In this document: in pieces, positions 23,681-36,850 of the stretch
Layout of the letters: every line of letters begins with the position of its first letter
Position numbering within the stretch: the first letter of the stretch is position 1
The notes under the pieces: generated by a model
Seen by the model: the letters and a program-made list of their open reading frames with translations, nothing else
What the model was told of the DNA's origin: nothing
The model's database searches: none
Assembly (NCBI GenBank): GCA_019722365.1
Contig: JADFUC010000501.1
Location: forward strand, 558,001-622,000
DNA from: Lithospermum erythrorhizon
Taxonomy: Eukaryota > Streptophyta > Magnoliopsida > Boraginales > Boraginaceae
Length of the DNA stretch: 64,000 nt
Direction of reading: 5' to 3'
Position numbers and translations under genes: made by a program

Positions 23681-25046
23681 TTAAAGATCTGGCATGCCCA
23701 ATCCGGTTTTAGAATCATACGTCTTCTCCATAACAAGATCCATTGGAGTATCCTTGGGACCGACTGCACAATGAAAACCAAGAAAGCTTGCATAAGATAA
23801 TAAAGCATTTCAGTACATGAATGTACTAAACCATCTGAGAACAATTCATATTTGAATCAATCTTATAAGGACCAAATGTGAGATGAGAATACGAGATGCA
23901 TGAATTGTCATTCTTTTGAGTCGTTCAAGGCCTTGGGAGAGAACTAATACGCATTACCTACAGTTGGCCTTGGTGTAGTTCTTATCTTTAAGATTTCAGG
24001 TCGCGGTATTATGGACCCTGAAGCTCCAATGCCTCTGGCAACTCTAACTTTTGTACCATCTTCTAAATATCTCATCCCTACCTTACATGGCTTCCTGAAA
24101 AAGCTTATATGAGGTGACAGCTTAAAGAGAGAAAATAGTCGAACATGAGGGTATTCAAATGCATTCTTACCCTGTCACTGGATCTACCACTTGAACATTT
24201 GACACATGCAATGGTGCTTCAACTGTAAAAATACCGCCTTCATGTCCTTGACCTTGCTTAATATGCTTCTTCACCTGCAATGGAAGCATAATTTCATTAA
24301 TAAGCTTGGACTCGGATCATACATAGTGAAATAAAGACATAATCCTAACCGTATATACAAACTTCAAGTGAAGTTTAAAATTCAAGGACTGAAGGTCCCG
24401 AGCAAGAGTAACGATAATCAACATACATAATGGTGGTCCAAGAACTATACATGACAAGAACAACAGATTGGATATGGACAACGGTCACAGGCTCTCAGCT
24501 CACAAGTCACAACAACCCCTAGAGGCGTTCATGTGAATATTTACACTCACAAACTTTTAACACACTTGGCAGAAATGTGGATGCTCCGAAGTCCATAGTG
24601 GATTTAAATCTCTCTCTGTACAACTTTAATGCATATACACTCATATGGCATGGATGATAGGGAAGTTAAGTGGAATCTCTCCTAAAAAACATGAATGCAT
24701 ATTTATGAATTTACATGACATGGGTGCAAGGGAGGGCAGAAAACAGACCATAAGTGCTTACCAAATTTTTTCCCTCAACAATAACTCGATTCTGGGAACG
24801 TACAACACGTTTGATTATACCTGTTGCACCTCTATCCTTCCCTCTGATTATCATGACCTGAAAACGAATAATCAAAGAAAAGCATACTGCATTAAGATAA
24901 TAACAATCTAGCGTGGCTACAAGTGTATGTAGATACATAAATTTGAAGGATTAACAAAAGGAGCAAAGTTCCCTTCTAGTCCTTACATTATCGCCTCTGA
25001 TAATCTTCCAGTGATGAATGAGCTTCTGAGCTGCTTTCCATCCCAT
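23681..25046 (-). CDS. Organellar ribosomal protein L24-type (KOW domain), probably mitochondrial
   Basis: Five minus-strand exons, 24987-25046, 24762-24857, 24171-24274, 23958-24094 and 23681-23763, give exactly 159 residues. The protein begins [20 protein letters not shown] and runs into [20 protein letters not shown], the KOW motif of bacterial-type uL24, then [40 protein letters not shown] and a C-terminus ending [10 protein letters not shown] recall an Arabidopsis protein of the same length and sequence (At5g23535), annotated as a KOW-domain/L24-like protein. uL24 binds 23S rRNA early in large-subunit assembly. There is no long transit peptide, which fits the short plant mitochondrial form. 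Upstream sequence ending TTTGTAG (about 25063) suggests an intron in the 5' UTR, with the promoter near 25.9 kb where a telo-box lies. All splice sites are GT-AG. Confidence 0.92.
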
Positions 25047-25891
25047 TTTAAGATATTTGACTACAAATAAACCCAAAAGAATCAAAATCTAACAAAACCT
25101 GATGATTCGATCCGAAAGATGGTAAGCTGAAATATGAGAATAGTAACAAAATAATACTCGCAATAAACAACAATAACATGCCCGGATGACTATAAAGAGG
25201 CTCTCGCCTAAGTAGAACTGGTCGAAATTAACTTCCTTTAGTAATCTTGCAAAACTAGTTATTGTTGGCCAGTACAAAAGCGATCACTAAATACATTAAC
25301 AACACCTATTTGACGAATAAATTTTCTAAAGTTCGCTAACGTACATTGTGTCGCAAAAGATTGATACTTTAACAAGATTACCAGGTTACAAAACATAAAT
25401 ACTACAAGCACATCATTTTTTCACATAAAAAGAAAAACTAAATTCCTAAATCAATACTTCACAACTATAATTAACAATAGACACCAAAATCTCATAATCA
25501 AGTTAATAATTCACAAATTTCATTTTTTTTCCATCCAAGATTCAATCTTTTTGCAATCACTAACAACAAAAATTAACTAATCAATTAACTTTTCTCTTTT
25601 GGTGCATAAACCAAGACAAACCCATAAAAATTAGAAAAAAAATGTAGCAACTTAATCAACAAAAACCCAGATAAAATATAGAATTTGACAAGAAATTTTC
25701 TAAGGCAAAAGGAAAAAAAAATGCAATCTTTGATTTTTTGAACATAAAAAGCATAAATTATATTGTTGCAAATCTGAGATTTAGTACATTATTATGTTAA
25801 CAATTTACATACCAGAGGATTCAAGATGATGATTTTAGGATTTCAAGTTTGAAAGAAATGATATGTTATTGCCCCCAAGCTCATATCCCAC

Positions 25892-25899
25892 TAGGGTTT
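25892..25899 (-). promoter_or_regulatory. Telo-box upstream of the L24-type gene
   Basis: TAGGGTTT on the plus strand is AAACCCTA in the direction of the minus-strand gene. It lies about 850 bp upstream of the ATG, consistent with a 5' UTR intron between the transcription start and the start codon. Telo-boxes are frequent in plant ribosomal-protein promoters. Confidence 0.55.
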
Positions 25900-28467
25900 A
25901 TGATATTTGGGGGTTTAAGAGGTGCGGGCAAGATTGATTCCCATTTCGATCCGAAAATTGTTCGAAAAATTTGATTCGAGGTTCCAATATTAATTTTGGT
26001 GTTCATCAAACTTGAACCGAATGTTTGATTTGGTTCTGAATTATATATTTTTCATTGTTTTTTTTATTATAATGAAAATTTTGGATCGTTCGAATTTAAC
26101 TCTAATTTTTCGATTCGTTTGAGTATCAAGCCGGATTGGACTTTCAAGTCACGTTGTTCGAGCCTAATGAACTCAATTATAAAAGAAGGTTTGTCTCGTT
26201 TACGGTCCTAATTTTGACTTTTTCTTTGGTGACTCAAATTCATCCAAATTTAGCGTTATCCCATCAACTACTTTAAGTATTGGAGATTCTAAAATGTTAG
26301 GAGGTGAAATGATTGGAGATTTTAAAATATTAGGAGGTGAAATGTTGGTGTAAGGTTGAAGATGGTATATTTTAAAAAAAAAAAATTAAATTAATTAAAA
26401 TTAATTATTAAAAATTGATTCAATTAGTTATTGTTATTTTAAATACGAATTCATAAAATATAATATATATAATTTTTCTGCTTTTGCCCATAAATTTACC
26501 TATTATTTGAAAAGTTCAAAAATTCAAATACCTATTTAAAAAATTCAAATATTTAAAATAATTAACTTAGTTCAGGTGTCTTTATGAAATTTACTCAATA
26601 ACTTAAGATAAAAAAGATTCTTAACAAACAATTTATATGTTGATGTTGACGTTAACTATATAAAAGACTTGAACTATGGTTTATCGTTTTTTAATTGTAA
26701 CTCTAATGTGTTTAATAACACAATCCATTCACAAAATCCACCAATGTATTATGCTTATAATATGATGTTAGCTTTTGAATCCATGCATCTTTTCGGAATT
26801 TTGAAATCAATATTACTATAAGCAATGGCTTTCGTAATTTTCACTCACATGACAAGGCTCGTGTTCGAATCACTACAATATTATGATTCCAATTCTTTTT
26901 GGAAAAAAAAAAATTAAGGTGCATATATATATGATGCATAAAAGTTAATAAACGAATAAGAACATGGATAGCTTTAATTAAATTGGCAAGCAAAGAATAA
27001 AGTTGAATGACACAAAATCAATGTGTCGTGTTCAATTGTCCATTATTATTTCCGTTTTCCTTTTATCAAATCAATCAATGCATGCTACCGATAATACAAA
27101 ATACGACATCGTGCGGGCTTCTCACTCGTCACCTTTTATATATATATATATTTTATTGGATTCGGATATTATGTATTTATATTACATTTTATATGACACG
27201 AGATTGATTGTGTGTGTTCTTTTTTAAACTAATTTATAAAAAAATCACATGTCTTGATCTTAACATATTATAAAGTATAAACAAAATAATGTAACTCGAA
27301 ATGTAATCGATGATCTTGACTCTGATCTATTTTGATAGTGATTGTTCTAAATATATTATTCTGATTTATTTGAATTTCTAATTTTCGTATTTCCTCAACT
27401 TTCCAAGAAAGTGCATGTATATGGTATTTTAGTTTGATGTGGGGCAATGCATCATCGTTGGTAGAGATTAGTCGCCCGGAAGTGTTAAACGAGCATTTCA
27501 GCATGTGAAAGCAACAAACAAGAACATGCATGGCTTCAATAATGCAATATTCCTTTTATTAATTGTCAATAAATATAGGGGGTGAATGAAATAATGAGGG
27601 AGAGCAAGTCTTTTAATTGGCGTTATGATAATAGATATAGAGGTATAGATACTAGATAGACGGGAAAATTAGGCCGGGACTATATCAAATGATTTAGAAT
27701 TTTTGGACGCAATAAAAGGGATACTTTATAACATTAATTATTAAAGACCTTATATTCATATAATCGAGCTCAATTAGTAGGATATGACTTCGTTTGATTA
27801 TGGACAAATATTAATTTGGATTCTAATCTCAAAATTAATTATGGTGATCGTTGAATTAATTCTTTATAAATTAATGTTGCAGGGTAATTATTAGATCTAA
27901 AAGGAACCGATTAAGAAGGTGTCGAGAGTTGGCAAATGAGATGGAAGGATTTAAGACAAACGTGTTGACTAATTTGAGAGAATAATATTGATGGGGAAGT
28001 CAACTACTTTGTAAATTGTACTCTATGGAACTAGGACAACAGAAAGCCGTGACACTTTCATTGCTTCCTTCAATGTACCTAATTAAGCCTTTTTTTTTAA
28101 AATTTTTTCATTGTCTCATTATACATTCATCAAATCAAAACAACGATAATAATATATCTGGATTGAGATGGATCGAAAGAAGAATAAAATATAAAAACTA
28201 ATTAAAAAAAAATCGAGAGATTGTGATAAGGGAAAGAATGACAATTCCAACTAAGACACCGACTCATGATTTTCATACTATAAGAAAATGTACATAAGTT
28301 CCTTAAATTTTTTTCTAAAATGTACGCATAATCAGCATTTTTCTTATTTTAGGGGCTAACTTTTTATGTATATATTTTAACAAATTTTCTATTATTTTAG
28401 GGGCTAACTTTTCTTATTTTCATACTATAAAGTGCATTTTAGGGATATTATAAGAAAGATGATGTAA

Positions 28468-28761
28468 GAGCATGTGTATTAGTTCCCCTAAAAGTTAAAA
28501 TAGAAGTTAAAATCAGTAAAAATGAAAAAAAAAATGTAATTTTTTAGCTCCTCTAAAATAAGTTGTCATCTTATAAAATTATTCACCGACCTTCTTCACT
28601 CTCTAAATTTATATTATCTCAATTATTTTTTTAATAGTAAAATGAATAATAAAGAAACTGTTAAAGTATATACATAAAAATAATCCCTAAAAATAAAAAA
28701 ATAAAAATAATAATTTAAAATATATTTTAGGGATATTATAGGAAAGATGATGTACATGCTC
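28468..28761. mobile_element. Tourist-type (Harbinger-related) MITE
   Basis: The ends GAGCATGT...ACATGCTC are inverted repeats, flanked by TAA on both sides (28465-28467 and 28762-28764), the trinucleotide duplication expected of PIF/Harbinger-related MITEs. The phrase TTTTAGGGATATTATA occurs both just before the left end and inside the right end. 294 bp, no coding content. The rest of 26.0-29.0 kb is AT-rich without a recognisable gene. Confidence 0.7.
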
Positions 28762-29157
28762 TAACTCATTCCTTTCTCACCCTTCACCTCATCACATATA
28801 CAAATGTTTACATTACCATGAAGTGGACATTGTCTTGAGCAATGTGAACTTGTGAAAGGAGTAAAAATAAAAAAGATTAAAAAGACAGCTTGGGAATAAT
28901 TTAAAAGTACAGTTCGAAATATATGTGATCGAATTATACATATTAAAATATATATGATCGAATAATTACAAGTATGTATAATAGAATGTGTCCTAAATCA
29001 TTTTCTATATATATGTAGAAAATATATTCTCTCTTCCTGTATCTCTCCTTCTCCTTCATATCAATACATATATATATGCACATTCCATCCATTTCATTCA
29101 TTCAGAAACTCATGTAAACCTGTTCTATTAGTCCCCCCTTCCATATCTTCATTTAGT

Positions 29158-29187
29158 ATGAAGGGCAGTTCTATATTCTTGAATTGA
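29158..29187 (+). CDS. Short upstream ORF in the methyltransferase leader
   Basis: A 9-codon ORF (MKGSSIFLN, stop TGA) lies in the probable 5' UTR exon, which starts after a TATA-like TCTATATATATG near 29005 and a CT-rich stretch and ends at a donor (CAAG|GTACTA, 29253/29254). A minimal ATGTAA lies at about 29112. Such uORFs can reduce translation of the main frame. The transcript boundaries are inferred, so this is tentative. Confidence 0.35.
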   Translation: MKGSSIFLN

Positions 29188-29253
29188 TTCAGCCTTTTGA
29201 TACTATCACAAAAAGGAAATATTTTAAGTTAATTCAGAGTCCCATCAGTCAAG

Positions 29254-30165
29254 GTACTATGTTGTTAAGTTTTGAATTATTAAGGTTGTTTTGTTTGCAG
29301 ATGATGTATGATGTATCTCTTTCTGATCTTTATGTAGTACCACATTGCTATTTTATGATCTTCAATGCTCACACTCTCATTTGGGCACATGTTTGCTAAT
29401 TCATCTATTGTTTTTCTGGCCTAGTTTTTTTTTTATCAAGATTATAGATTAAAAAAACTTTAGACATAAATTTCTTGTTTTCTGCATCAAGTGTAAGAGT
29501 ACTTAAGATTTTAGAGATGGGGTTTTGCAAAGATTGAATCTTTTTGCTATTACTGCTTTTTCTAAGTTAATGCTAATATCTATTTCTACATATCCACCAA
29601 AGGGGTATGTCCATAATTCTTTGTGCTGGAAACTTATTTGCATGATATATTTATTTAATGATTTACCATAGTTAAGAGTGGATTTGTCGGTTATTGTTGG
29701 AAGGAAATTCCTTGATTGGTGGAGAGTTCCAAAATTGCACATTGTGATCATCTGTCAAAGTCTGTTCTTGGACATGCACCTATATTTTTATCTTTCATGT
29801 TCATCTAACCACTTTGGTACTTTAAGATCATTTTTTATTATTTGGATCTTTTAATTAAGTTTTCATTTGTAATACATTTGGTACTTTATGATAATCGTTT
29901 TAAAGTATAGTTAATGAATGTTTATGTTCATTAGGCTGTTAAATCTTCAGTTATTCGATTGCTTTTTATGTACAAAATTTGGTCAATTTGTTGATGAAGT
30001 ACTTAATCTATACACATTTTAGCATTGTTTTTAGAGTGATCACTCAATTGAGTTTTAGTGTGTCAAATTTGATCCTATAAAATAAAATCTATGCATCTAT
30101 GTTACTCAAAGACCAGGAGTCTGTACAATTCACCATGCAATAATTATGATGTTTAATATTTGCAG
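29254..30165 (+). other. Probable intron in the 5' UTR of the methyltransferase gene
   Basis: Donor CAAG|GTACTA at 29253/29254; T-rich acceptor TTTGCAG at 30159-30165, 20 bases before the ATG. No conserved coding frame lies between. An alternative acceptor (TTTGCAG at about 29300) could create an additional small non-coding exon. Confidence 0.45.
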
Positions 30166-30185
30166 GTTATTGAAGAGTTGGAACC

Positions 30186-32999
30186 ATGAACGGGAAAGAT
30201 GAAGATGGGAAACCAACTTATCCATACGATAAAAAATCTAGGACGGTTCCCATGGCACTCATGTTAATTGTGTTTTGTGGATTTTCATTTTATCTTGGTG
30301 GAATTTTTTGTTCCGACAAGGAGATAACCCAAAGTATTGAGACTTCCAATTTTGAGAACTCACCTGAGTCAAAAGGCAGTAGCTCTTTGCAGGTTAAAGC
30401 CGTCTCATTTCCTGAGTGCGGCATTGAATTTCAGGATTACACGCCTTGCACAGATCCTAAGGTATATTGCATTTTCTTATGGAGTGAAAACCATTCTGGC
30501 TTTTGGATTTTGGGATGACATGTTTGATCTTTTAACAGAGGTTTAATAAGTTCAGCACCCATCGGCTTTCTTTCTGGGAACGCCATTGTCCTCCATTATA
30601 TGAAAGAAAGGAATGCTTGGTTCCCCCTCCGGATGGTTACAAGGTTCCAATTAAGTGGCCTGAAAGCAGGGGCAAGTGTTGGTACAGGTAAGGTTGACAG
30701 TCTATGACTTTGTTCAATTGTGTGGATCTTATGCTATACAATTAATCCATAATTAATTGAGAATTTAATTGCAGGAATGTTCCATATGACTGGATCAATA
30801 AGCAAAAGTCCAATCAACATTGGCTGTTGAAAGAAGGGGATAAGTTCATCTTTCCTGGTGGTGGAACTATGTTCCCTAATGGAGTTGGTGCGTATGTTGA
30901 TTTGATGGAGGATCTCATTCCCCAAATGAAAGATGGTACTATCCGGACAGCCATCGATACTGGCTGTGGGGTGAGTCTTATTTGAACTGACCCTTAATCC
31001 AATTTATCTAACTAAATGTACTACCCTAACCATGGCCGGTTACAATCGTTAGAAGATCTTGTTCAGCTGCATTCCTGTTAGGACACATTAATCATATTAC
31101 TCCAGTTAAAACATGTATACTAAGGAACAAAAAAGTTCATTTAAAAATGTGATAGTTGTATAGGGTTGGCTTAAGTATCATTAGGTGCCGAGAAATGGAA
31201 GATGAACATATTGCGCTGAATACTTTCCACTTTACGTAGTCCTTGCTTATGATTTACTAGCATTACTCAATAGAGGCACATAAGAGTAAAAACTTGTTGA
31301 GGTCTCTTTCAAGATCTAAGTTGCCTTCTGCGGATGTACTTACTACTTAGGTTGCCAGCTGGGGAGGTGACCTGCTAGATCGTGGAATTTTAACAGTTTC
31401 TTTGGCTCCGCGAGATTATCACGAGGCTCAAGTTCAGTTTGCCCTTGAGAGGGGGATTCCAGCAATTTTGGGGATCATTTCGACTCAAAGGCTTCCTTTC
31501 CCTTCAAACTCCTTCGACATCGCTCACTGCTCACGATGCCTTATCCCATGGACAGAATTTGGTAAGTAACCTCTCATAACTCCAATCTAATTAGTGGTCC
31601 TTCGCTGTTGTCCCACCGATGCAGAAAAATCCATGAATGCTCCATAAATCTACTATGATCTACTTGGGTTGTTCTGCATCCGGATTCCTAATCACACCAC
31701 ATTGTGTATAAAAGAGAAGTATATATAGGTTGCCTGAAACTACTCTCTTCTTACAATCCACTGTTCCATTGTTCTTTTTCTAAATATATACACCTTCTAC
31801 TATCAGGTGGAATCTACCTTCTTGAAGTAAACCGTATACTTCGACCTGGAGGTTTCTGGGTTCTTTCTGGTCCCCCAATTAACTATGAAAATCACTGGAG
31901 AGGTTGGAACACAACAATTGAGGATCAGAAGGCAGATTTCGATAAGTTACAGGAACTACTAACTTCCATGTGCTTTAAGTTATTCAAAAAGAAGGATGAC
32001 ATTGCTGTGTGGCAGAAGCTTTCCAGCAACGAGTGCTACAACAGGCTTGACAACCCCGATAGCTATCCACCTAAGTGTGACGATGGTACTGAACCAGATT
32101 CAGCATGGTACACTCCGATCAGGTCTTGTGTGGTTGCTCCAGAGCCGAAGTTAAAGAATCTGAAGCTGTCTTCCCTTCCTAAATGGCCCGAAAGATTGAA
32201 CACTGCTCCTGAGCGTGTTGGTCAAATTCGCGGAGGTAGTGATGGTGCATTTAAGAATGACAACAGTGCATGGAAAGTTAGAATTAAGCATTACAAGAAG
32301 TTGGTTCCAGCAATTGGAACCGATAAGATAAGAAACGTTATGGACATGAATACACTGTACGGAGGATTTGCAGCTGCTCTGGTTGAAGCTCCTCTATGGG
32401 TAATGAATGTGGTTTCCTCCTACGCTCCCAACACGCTTCCTGTGGTCTACGATAGGGGTCTCATCGGAACCTATCATGACTGGTAAATTCTAACTACTTA
32501 TATTACATCACTTTCAAGTTTGCTCTATTTTGAAATGTTACATCATTCATGTACTGTATGCAAATTGTACGTCGATATTAAATTCTTAAATTGAATAAAC
32601 TGGTCACAGGTGTGAAGCTTTTTCAACATACCCCCGAACCTATGACTTACTTCATGTAGATGGATTGTTTAGCTCCGAAAGCCACAGGTGAAGTATCTTA
32701 TAGCCTAAACATCGTCCCCTCGCAGATTTCCTTTACATATGTTGTCACGTACAAGATTAACTCAACTATCTCTCTGCAGATGTGAGATGAAGTATGTTCT
32801 GCTAGAGATGGATCGTATCTTGAGGCCAAATGGCTACGCTATCATCCGCGAAGCCAGTTACTATGTAGATGGTATCACCACTCTAGCCAAGGGAATGCGA
32901 TGGAGTTGTCGTAAAGAAGACACAGAATATGGCCTAGAGAAGGAGAAGGTCTTGATTTGCCAAAAGAAATTATGGTATGCTAAGGAGAGTTCAAGATGA
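30186..32999 (+). CDS. PMT21: Probable Golgi methyltransferase, DUF248 family (PMT20/PMT21 type)
   Basis: Exons 30186-30461, 30539-30687, 30775-30970, 31351-31561, 31807-32482, 32610-32687 and 32780-32999 give 601 residues, the usual length. It is a type II membrane protein: a short cytosolic tail, one transmembrane segment (about 20-42, [20 protein letters not shown]), a stem, then the lumenal DUF248 domain starting [21 protein letters not shown]-binding motif I is [14 protein letters not shown] (about 202-215). Further signatures are [37 protein letters not shown] and, in the second half, [17 protein letters not shown] and [17 protein letters not shown]. Family members methylate wall polysaccharides such as homogalacturonan in the Golgi (established for QUA2 and relatives); the substrate of the PMT20/21 clade is less certain. 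The Arabidopsis relative PMT21 is also called ERD3. A broken second copy lies at 50.3-53.4 kb. Confidence 0.93.
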
Positions 33000-33739
33000 C
33001 AAAATCTCACACATTGACTTCTAGTTTCCAACTACATTGGAGTAATTGAAGTAATCTAAATACACATAATTTTTTATATTTATCTGAATAATGATATAAG
33101 ATGGATCAATCCAAGAATTGTTTACTCAATGACCTTCTGCTGATATTTTTGGAAAACTACATTTCTTTACAAGGCTGAAACTAGTTTGCCCCCCTTTTTT
33201 AATGTTTATGTTTGGCTGTGAAATATGTTGTGAGGAGTCCGATTTTTTGTACTAAACATTTAGTTTAGTAATCCTTACTAAATGGTATAATAGTCAATTT
33301 CCCATGAATTAAAAATTGCAACATTATTTACTATCCTCCTCCCCTATTAAATGTACATTTCATTTCCATAAATAAAATGACTAAAACCAAGGAATTCAAT
33401 TTTAGAAAATAAAAAAAATATGCCAAAAGTTTTTCAAGCAATAATCCAAACAAAATAAACCACTCGTAAAGTCATTTCTCTCTTCTCCTTGGAAAGGAAG
33501 CATGCACAAGAGATAACTCTAACATAAACTTTCAAATTATAAAATAAAATAAAATAAATATGTAAACTGCAACATACTAACCACAATATAGTCACAATGA
33601 CAATTATATATTGACCACGATTAGTAATGATTATAGTTAGAACTTGAGATCGCCATATCAATAATAAAAACTAACATATTAACCACTACATGTTGTCACA
33701 ATGGCAAATATGGTACTAGCAAGAAGCATCATGTTTCTT

Positions 33740-36700
33740 GGGAGTTTTTGGGGGCTGTGTTGAGGGACCTCAACTTTCCTGCAGTTTTTGTTGGTTGGGT
33801 GATGGAGTGTGTTATAGTGATTCCGTACTCGGTTTTTGTATTAATGGGGAGGCTAGCATGGTCATTTCTAGAGATTAGATCGGGGTTTGAGACAGGGGGA
33901 TCCTATGTATGCTTTGCTTTGTTTAGCCTGCCTTGGTATTTCTACAGACTATGTCGGGTCGAGCTGCTTTACTAGCTGCCTTTCATCAATGTGTGGGAGG
34001 TGGGGGTCATTTCAGCATTGCCTTCTTGATGATCTGATGCTTTTCTCTAAGGGGATATCTCTTCAGTGGGTATTTTGTTGGACTGTTTATCCCATTTGGA
34101 GCATTGTTCCGGACTTGCAGTCAGCCCTGCTAAGTCCAGTATTTATTTAGTTGGGGCGAGAGGACCTAAAAGGGATGTTATCTTGGAGCGGGTCGGTTTT
34201 CGGGATGGCACCTTTCCGGTTCGGTATCTGGGGATTCCTCTTAATCCCTCAAAATTATTTGTTGCTCAGTTTTCGCCGCTGATTGATGCTCTCTCTGGCT
34301 ATATCCAGAAGTGGGGGCATTTTACTCTATCTTATGTTGGGCGGCTTGAATTGATTAGCTCTGTGATTCAGGGGTTGAGAGTTTCTCGCTTTGTGCTTAT
34401 CCCATTCCTCCTGCTATTGTGTCCAAAATCACTTCACTTTGTACTTCCTTTCTTTGGGGTGGGGAGTAAGCGAGTGAGGGTGAAGATATTTGTGTTCGAA
34501 GGATAGGGTGGCCTCCGTCTCCAAGGATGTTCGAGACTTGAAGTGCACTCTTCGGCTGGTGCTGCTGGAACTTGCATTCGACGGCCCCGAATCATACGGG
34601 TTCGGTGGGTTCATGGACATTATTTAAGTGTCTCGATTTGGGATTATGTTAGGCGTCGGAAAGATTCCTTCTTGATCTGGGAGTTTGTGCGACCTTGGGA
34701 CTTATCAGCGTGGATTGCCCATGGAGGTCGAGGCGAGGCTATTGATAGTTTTGGTGGGTTGTGTGGGGGGTTAAATTGGTTTCTAAGGCGGTTTATGGCT
34801 TCGGACGTGGCGTCTGGATGTCGGCTATTTGGAAGGGTTTTATCAATCCTAAATATTCCTTTGTTGTTTGGTTGGCTTGCAGGGACAGGTTAGCGGTGAA
34901 GACCAAACTCCACTTTCTGGACCTGGAGGATACAAGTTGTGTGTTTTTGCGGGAGTGTACCACAGTCAGAGACAACACTTCTTGTTTAAACTGCCCATTT
35001 ACTTATCTTTGTTGGAAGGAGCATAGGGAATTGGCTTGGCATTCGGAGGGACATGTCCACGCATTGGCCGATTCGATAAAGTGAATCTGAGAAGGAGGCG
35101 CAAAGGAGGTCGTCCAGTTTCTGGGTGTCGGAGAACTGCTGGCGTGCGGTGTACATGATGCGGATTTGGCTCGTGGTAATGCTGGGCTGCATGTGTCGTG
35201 AGGAGGTTTCGCTTTGACTGTGCTCCCGGTAAGGTGAAGGCGGCTACTACCAGCGTGTTATTAACGTTCGTTTCCTCCTTGTAGGTTTGACACGAGTTTA
35301 CTAGTTATTATTATTTTTCCCGCTCTAGATTGTGGGGTATGCTCCTCTTAGTCACATGCGTAGTGTTGTTACGATGCAGTCCCGGACCGGTTTTCACGAG
35401 GTCGGACCGAAACCAGTTTCGGGTCTAGGAATCGGACCGGACCGGATCCGGTCCAAACCGGTCCGGTTTCGGTCCATCCGGATCCGATAGTATCCGATAT
35501 CCGATATCCGGTTCCGATAGTATCCGATATCGAAACTTCCGGTCGATAGTATCGAAAATACAAAAAAATAACAATTCAAAAATACAAAAAAAATAATTAA
35601 ACCTAATACAAAAAAATCGAAAATACGCAATATGAATTAAACTCATTTTACACAAAAAAAAAAAATAACAATTGAAAGTACAAAAAATAACAGTGGAAAG
35701 AGGCCGAATACATTTTGAAGATGGGGAAATTTGCCGGCGGGGATTAGTGAAATTTGAGGGGTGGTACGCATTTGAAATCCGGATCCCAGTGGCCGGCCAG
35801 AGGGCCCAGTGAGTTTGAATGTTTGATTTTCATTCGGCGCTTTTTGACTTCGGTTTGAGTAATAGGTTTTATTTTTATTTTTTTAAATTACGGATCGGTT
35901 TGGTCACGGTCGGATCGATTTCCGATCCGGTCCAGAGCATCCGGTTTCGGATGCGGTCCGAATCTTGGATCCGGACCCATTTTCGGATGGACTTTTCGGA
36001 CCGGGTTGTCGGTAGGTTAGGATCGCCAGGTCCACCAACGGCCACACGTATGTGCTTTTGTTGGGGTCTTTCGTGATGTGTTATTGAGGGGTTTCCTCCC
36101 TTGGGTGTATTCTCTCCTGAGGCATCTGAGTGGTTTGGGAATTTGGTTGGTTGGTGGTTTGTTGGTGGAGGGTCTCTAGGGGGTTTCCTCGGGTTGCTAG
36201 GCTTTTGCTATCTTTTTCGGTCGGACTCGTGCTCTCTAGTGTTCTTTGTGCTAGGTATTAGAGTGGACCGTATCCCCAGTGATTAAGTCGGGGGTGCTTA
36301 TTACTTGGAGCCTAAGTCGCACATGATGCAGGATCTGGGCGAAGCTTCATTATATAGGGGAGGAGAAAATCTGAGGAAGTGCACTTTCTTACAGTGCAAA
36401 TCGGAGTTTGTAGACTCCCCCATATCTCGGGTGATTGAAGTCTTAAAGTGCTTTGTTGCCTATAAGCCTAAGACATGCTGATGCAGGATCTACCGACTGA
36501 AATTTCAAGCTACATGGGGGAGGAGAAAATCCTAAGAGAGCTGACGGTTGACCATTGTGCTTTAGTAGTGTTTGAGAGTATGAGTTCGGTTCCGGGTCCT
36601 GATAGTGTTGTGCTCCGTTGCAGAGTTGTCTTTTGGCTGCAGATTACGTTTGGATGGTTTGGTCATTTTTCACTGCCGTATAGCTTGTTCAGTTTCGGTG

Positions 36701-36850
36701 GCCGAGGAGTTGATATGTCTTGGGGGATGAACCCCTGTTGTTGTTTTGATGTTTTTGTTATGAGGTTGTATTCTTTCTCACTTGTGCATTTTTTGATGTA
36801 CACTACGGTAGGGGTATGCGTCGTAGCACGTGTGTCTTTATGAGTTATAT
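33740..36850 (+). pseudogene. Decayed LINE (non-LTR retrotransposon) reverse transcriptase and zf-RVT region
   Basis: Across shifted frames the plus strand shows plant LINE motifs in order: WEFLGAVLRDLNFPAVFVGW (RT core), RQGDPM (RT motif B), DDLMLFSKG (the degenerate FADD catalytic box, with Leu-Leu in place of Phe-Ala), GLAVSPAKSSIYLVGARGP, RYLGIPL and LSYVGRLELISSVIQG. Near 34840-34950 comes the zf-RVT-like YSFVVWLACRDRLAVKTKLH. Numerous stops and frameshifts make it non-functional, and the endonuclease half is missing. A TA run and an A-rich stretch near 36845-36890 may mark the 3' end. A GC-rich element interrupts it at about 35.4-36.0 kb. Confidence 0.8.
35378..36045. mobile_element. 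GC-rich hAT-like element nested in the LINE
   Basis: The block has CCGGATCCG / TCCGATA repeats on the left (35380-35545), an A-rich middle, and related but inverted CGGATCGG / ATCCGGACC sequence on the right (35885-36010). LINE-like GC-rich sequence resumes after it. Repetitive subterminal CGG-rich motifs of opposite polarity are typical of plant hAT elements. Exact ends and a target duplication could not be fixed, so the limits are approximate. Overlapping minus-strand frames here are only the repeats translated. Confidence 0.45.

Noticed and set aside
26815..26890. A second SINE (GTTCGAATC box-B-like motif near 26870)
   Set aside because: No convincing box A at the right distance and no flanking duplication.
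35369..35655. Overlapping minus-strand frames with repeated SDIGYYR/RFGPDP-like peptides
   Set aside because: They are translations of the short CCGGATCCGATA repeats of the nested GC-rich element, not a repeat protein.
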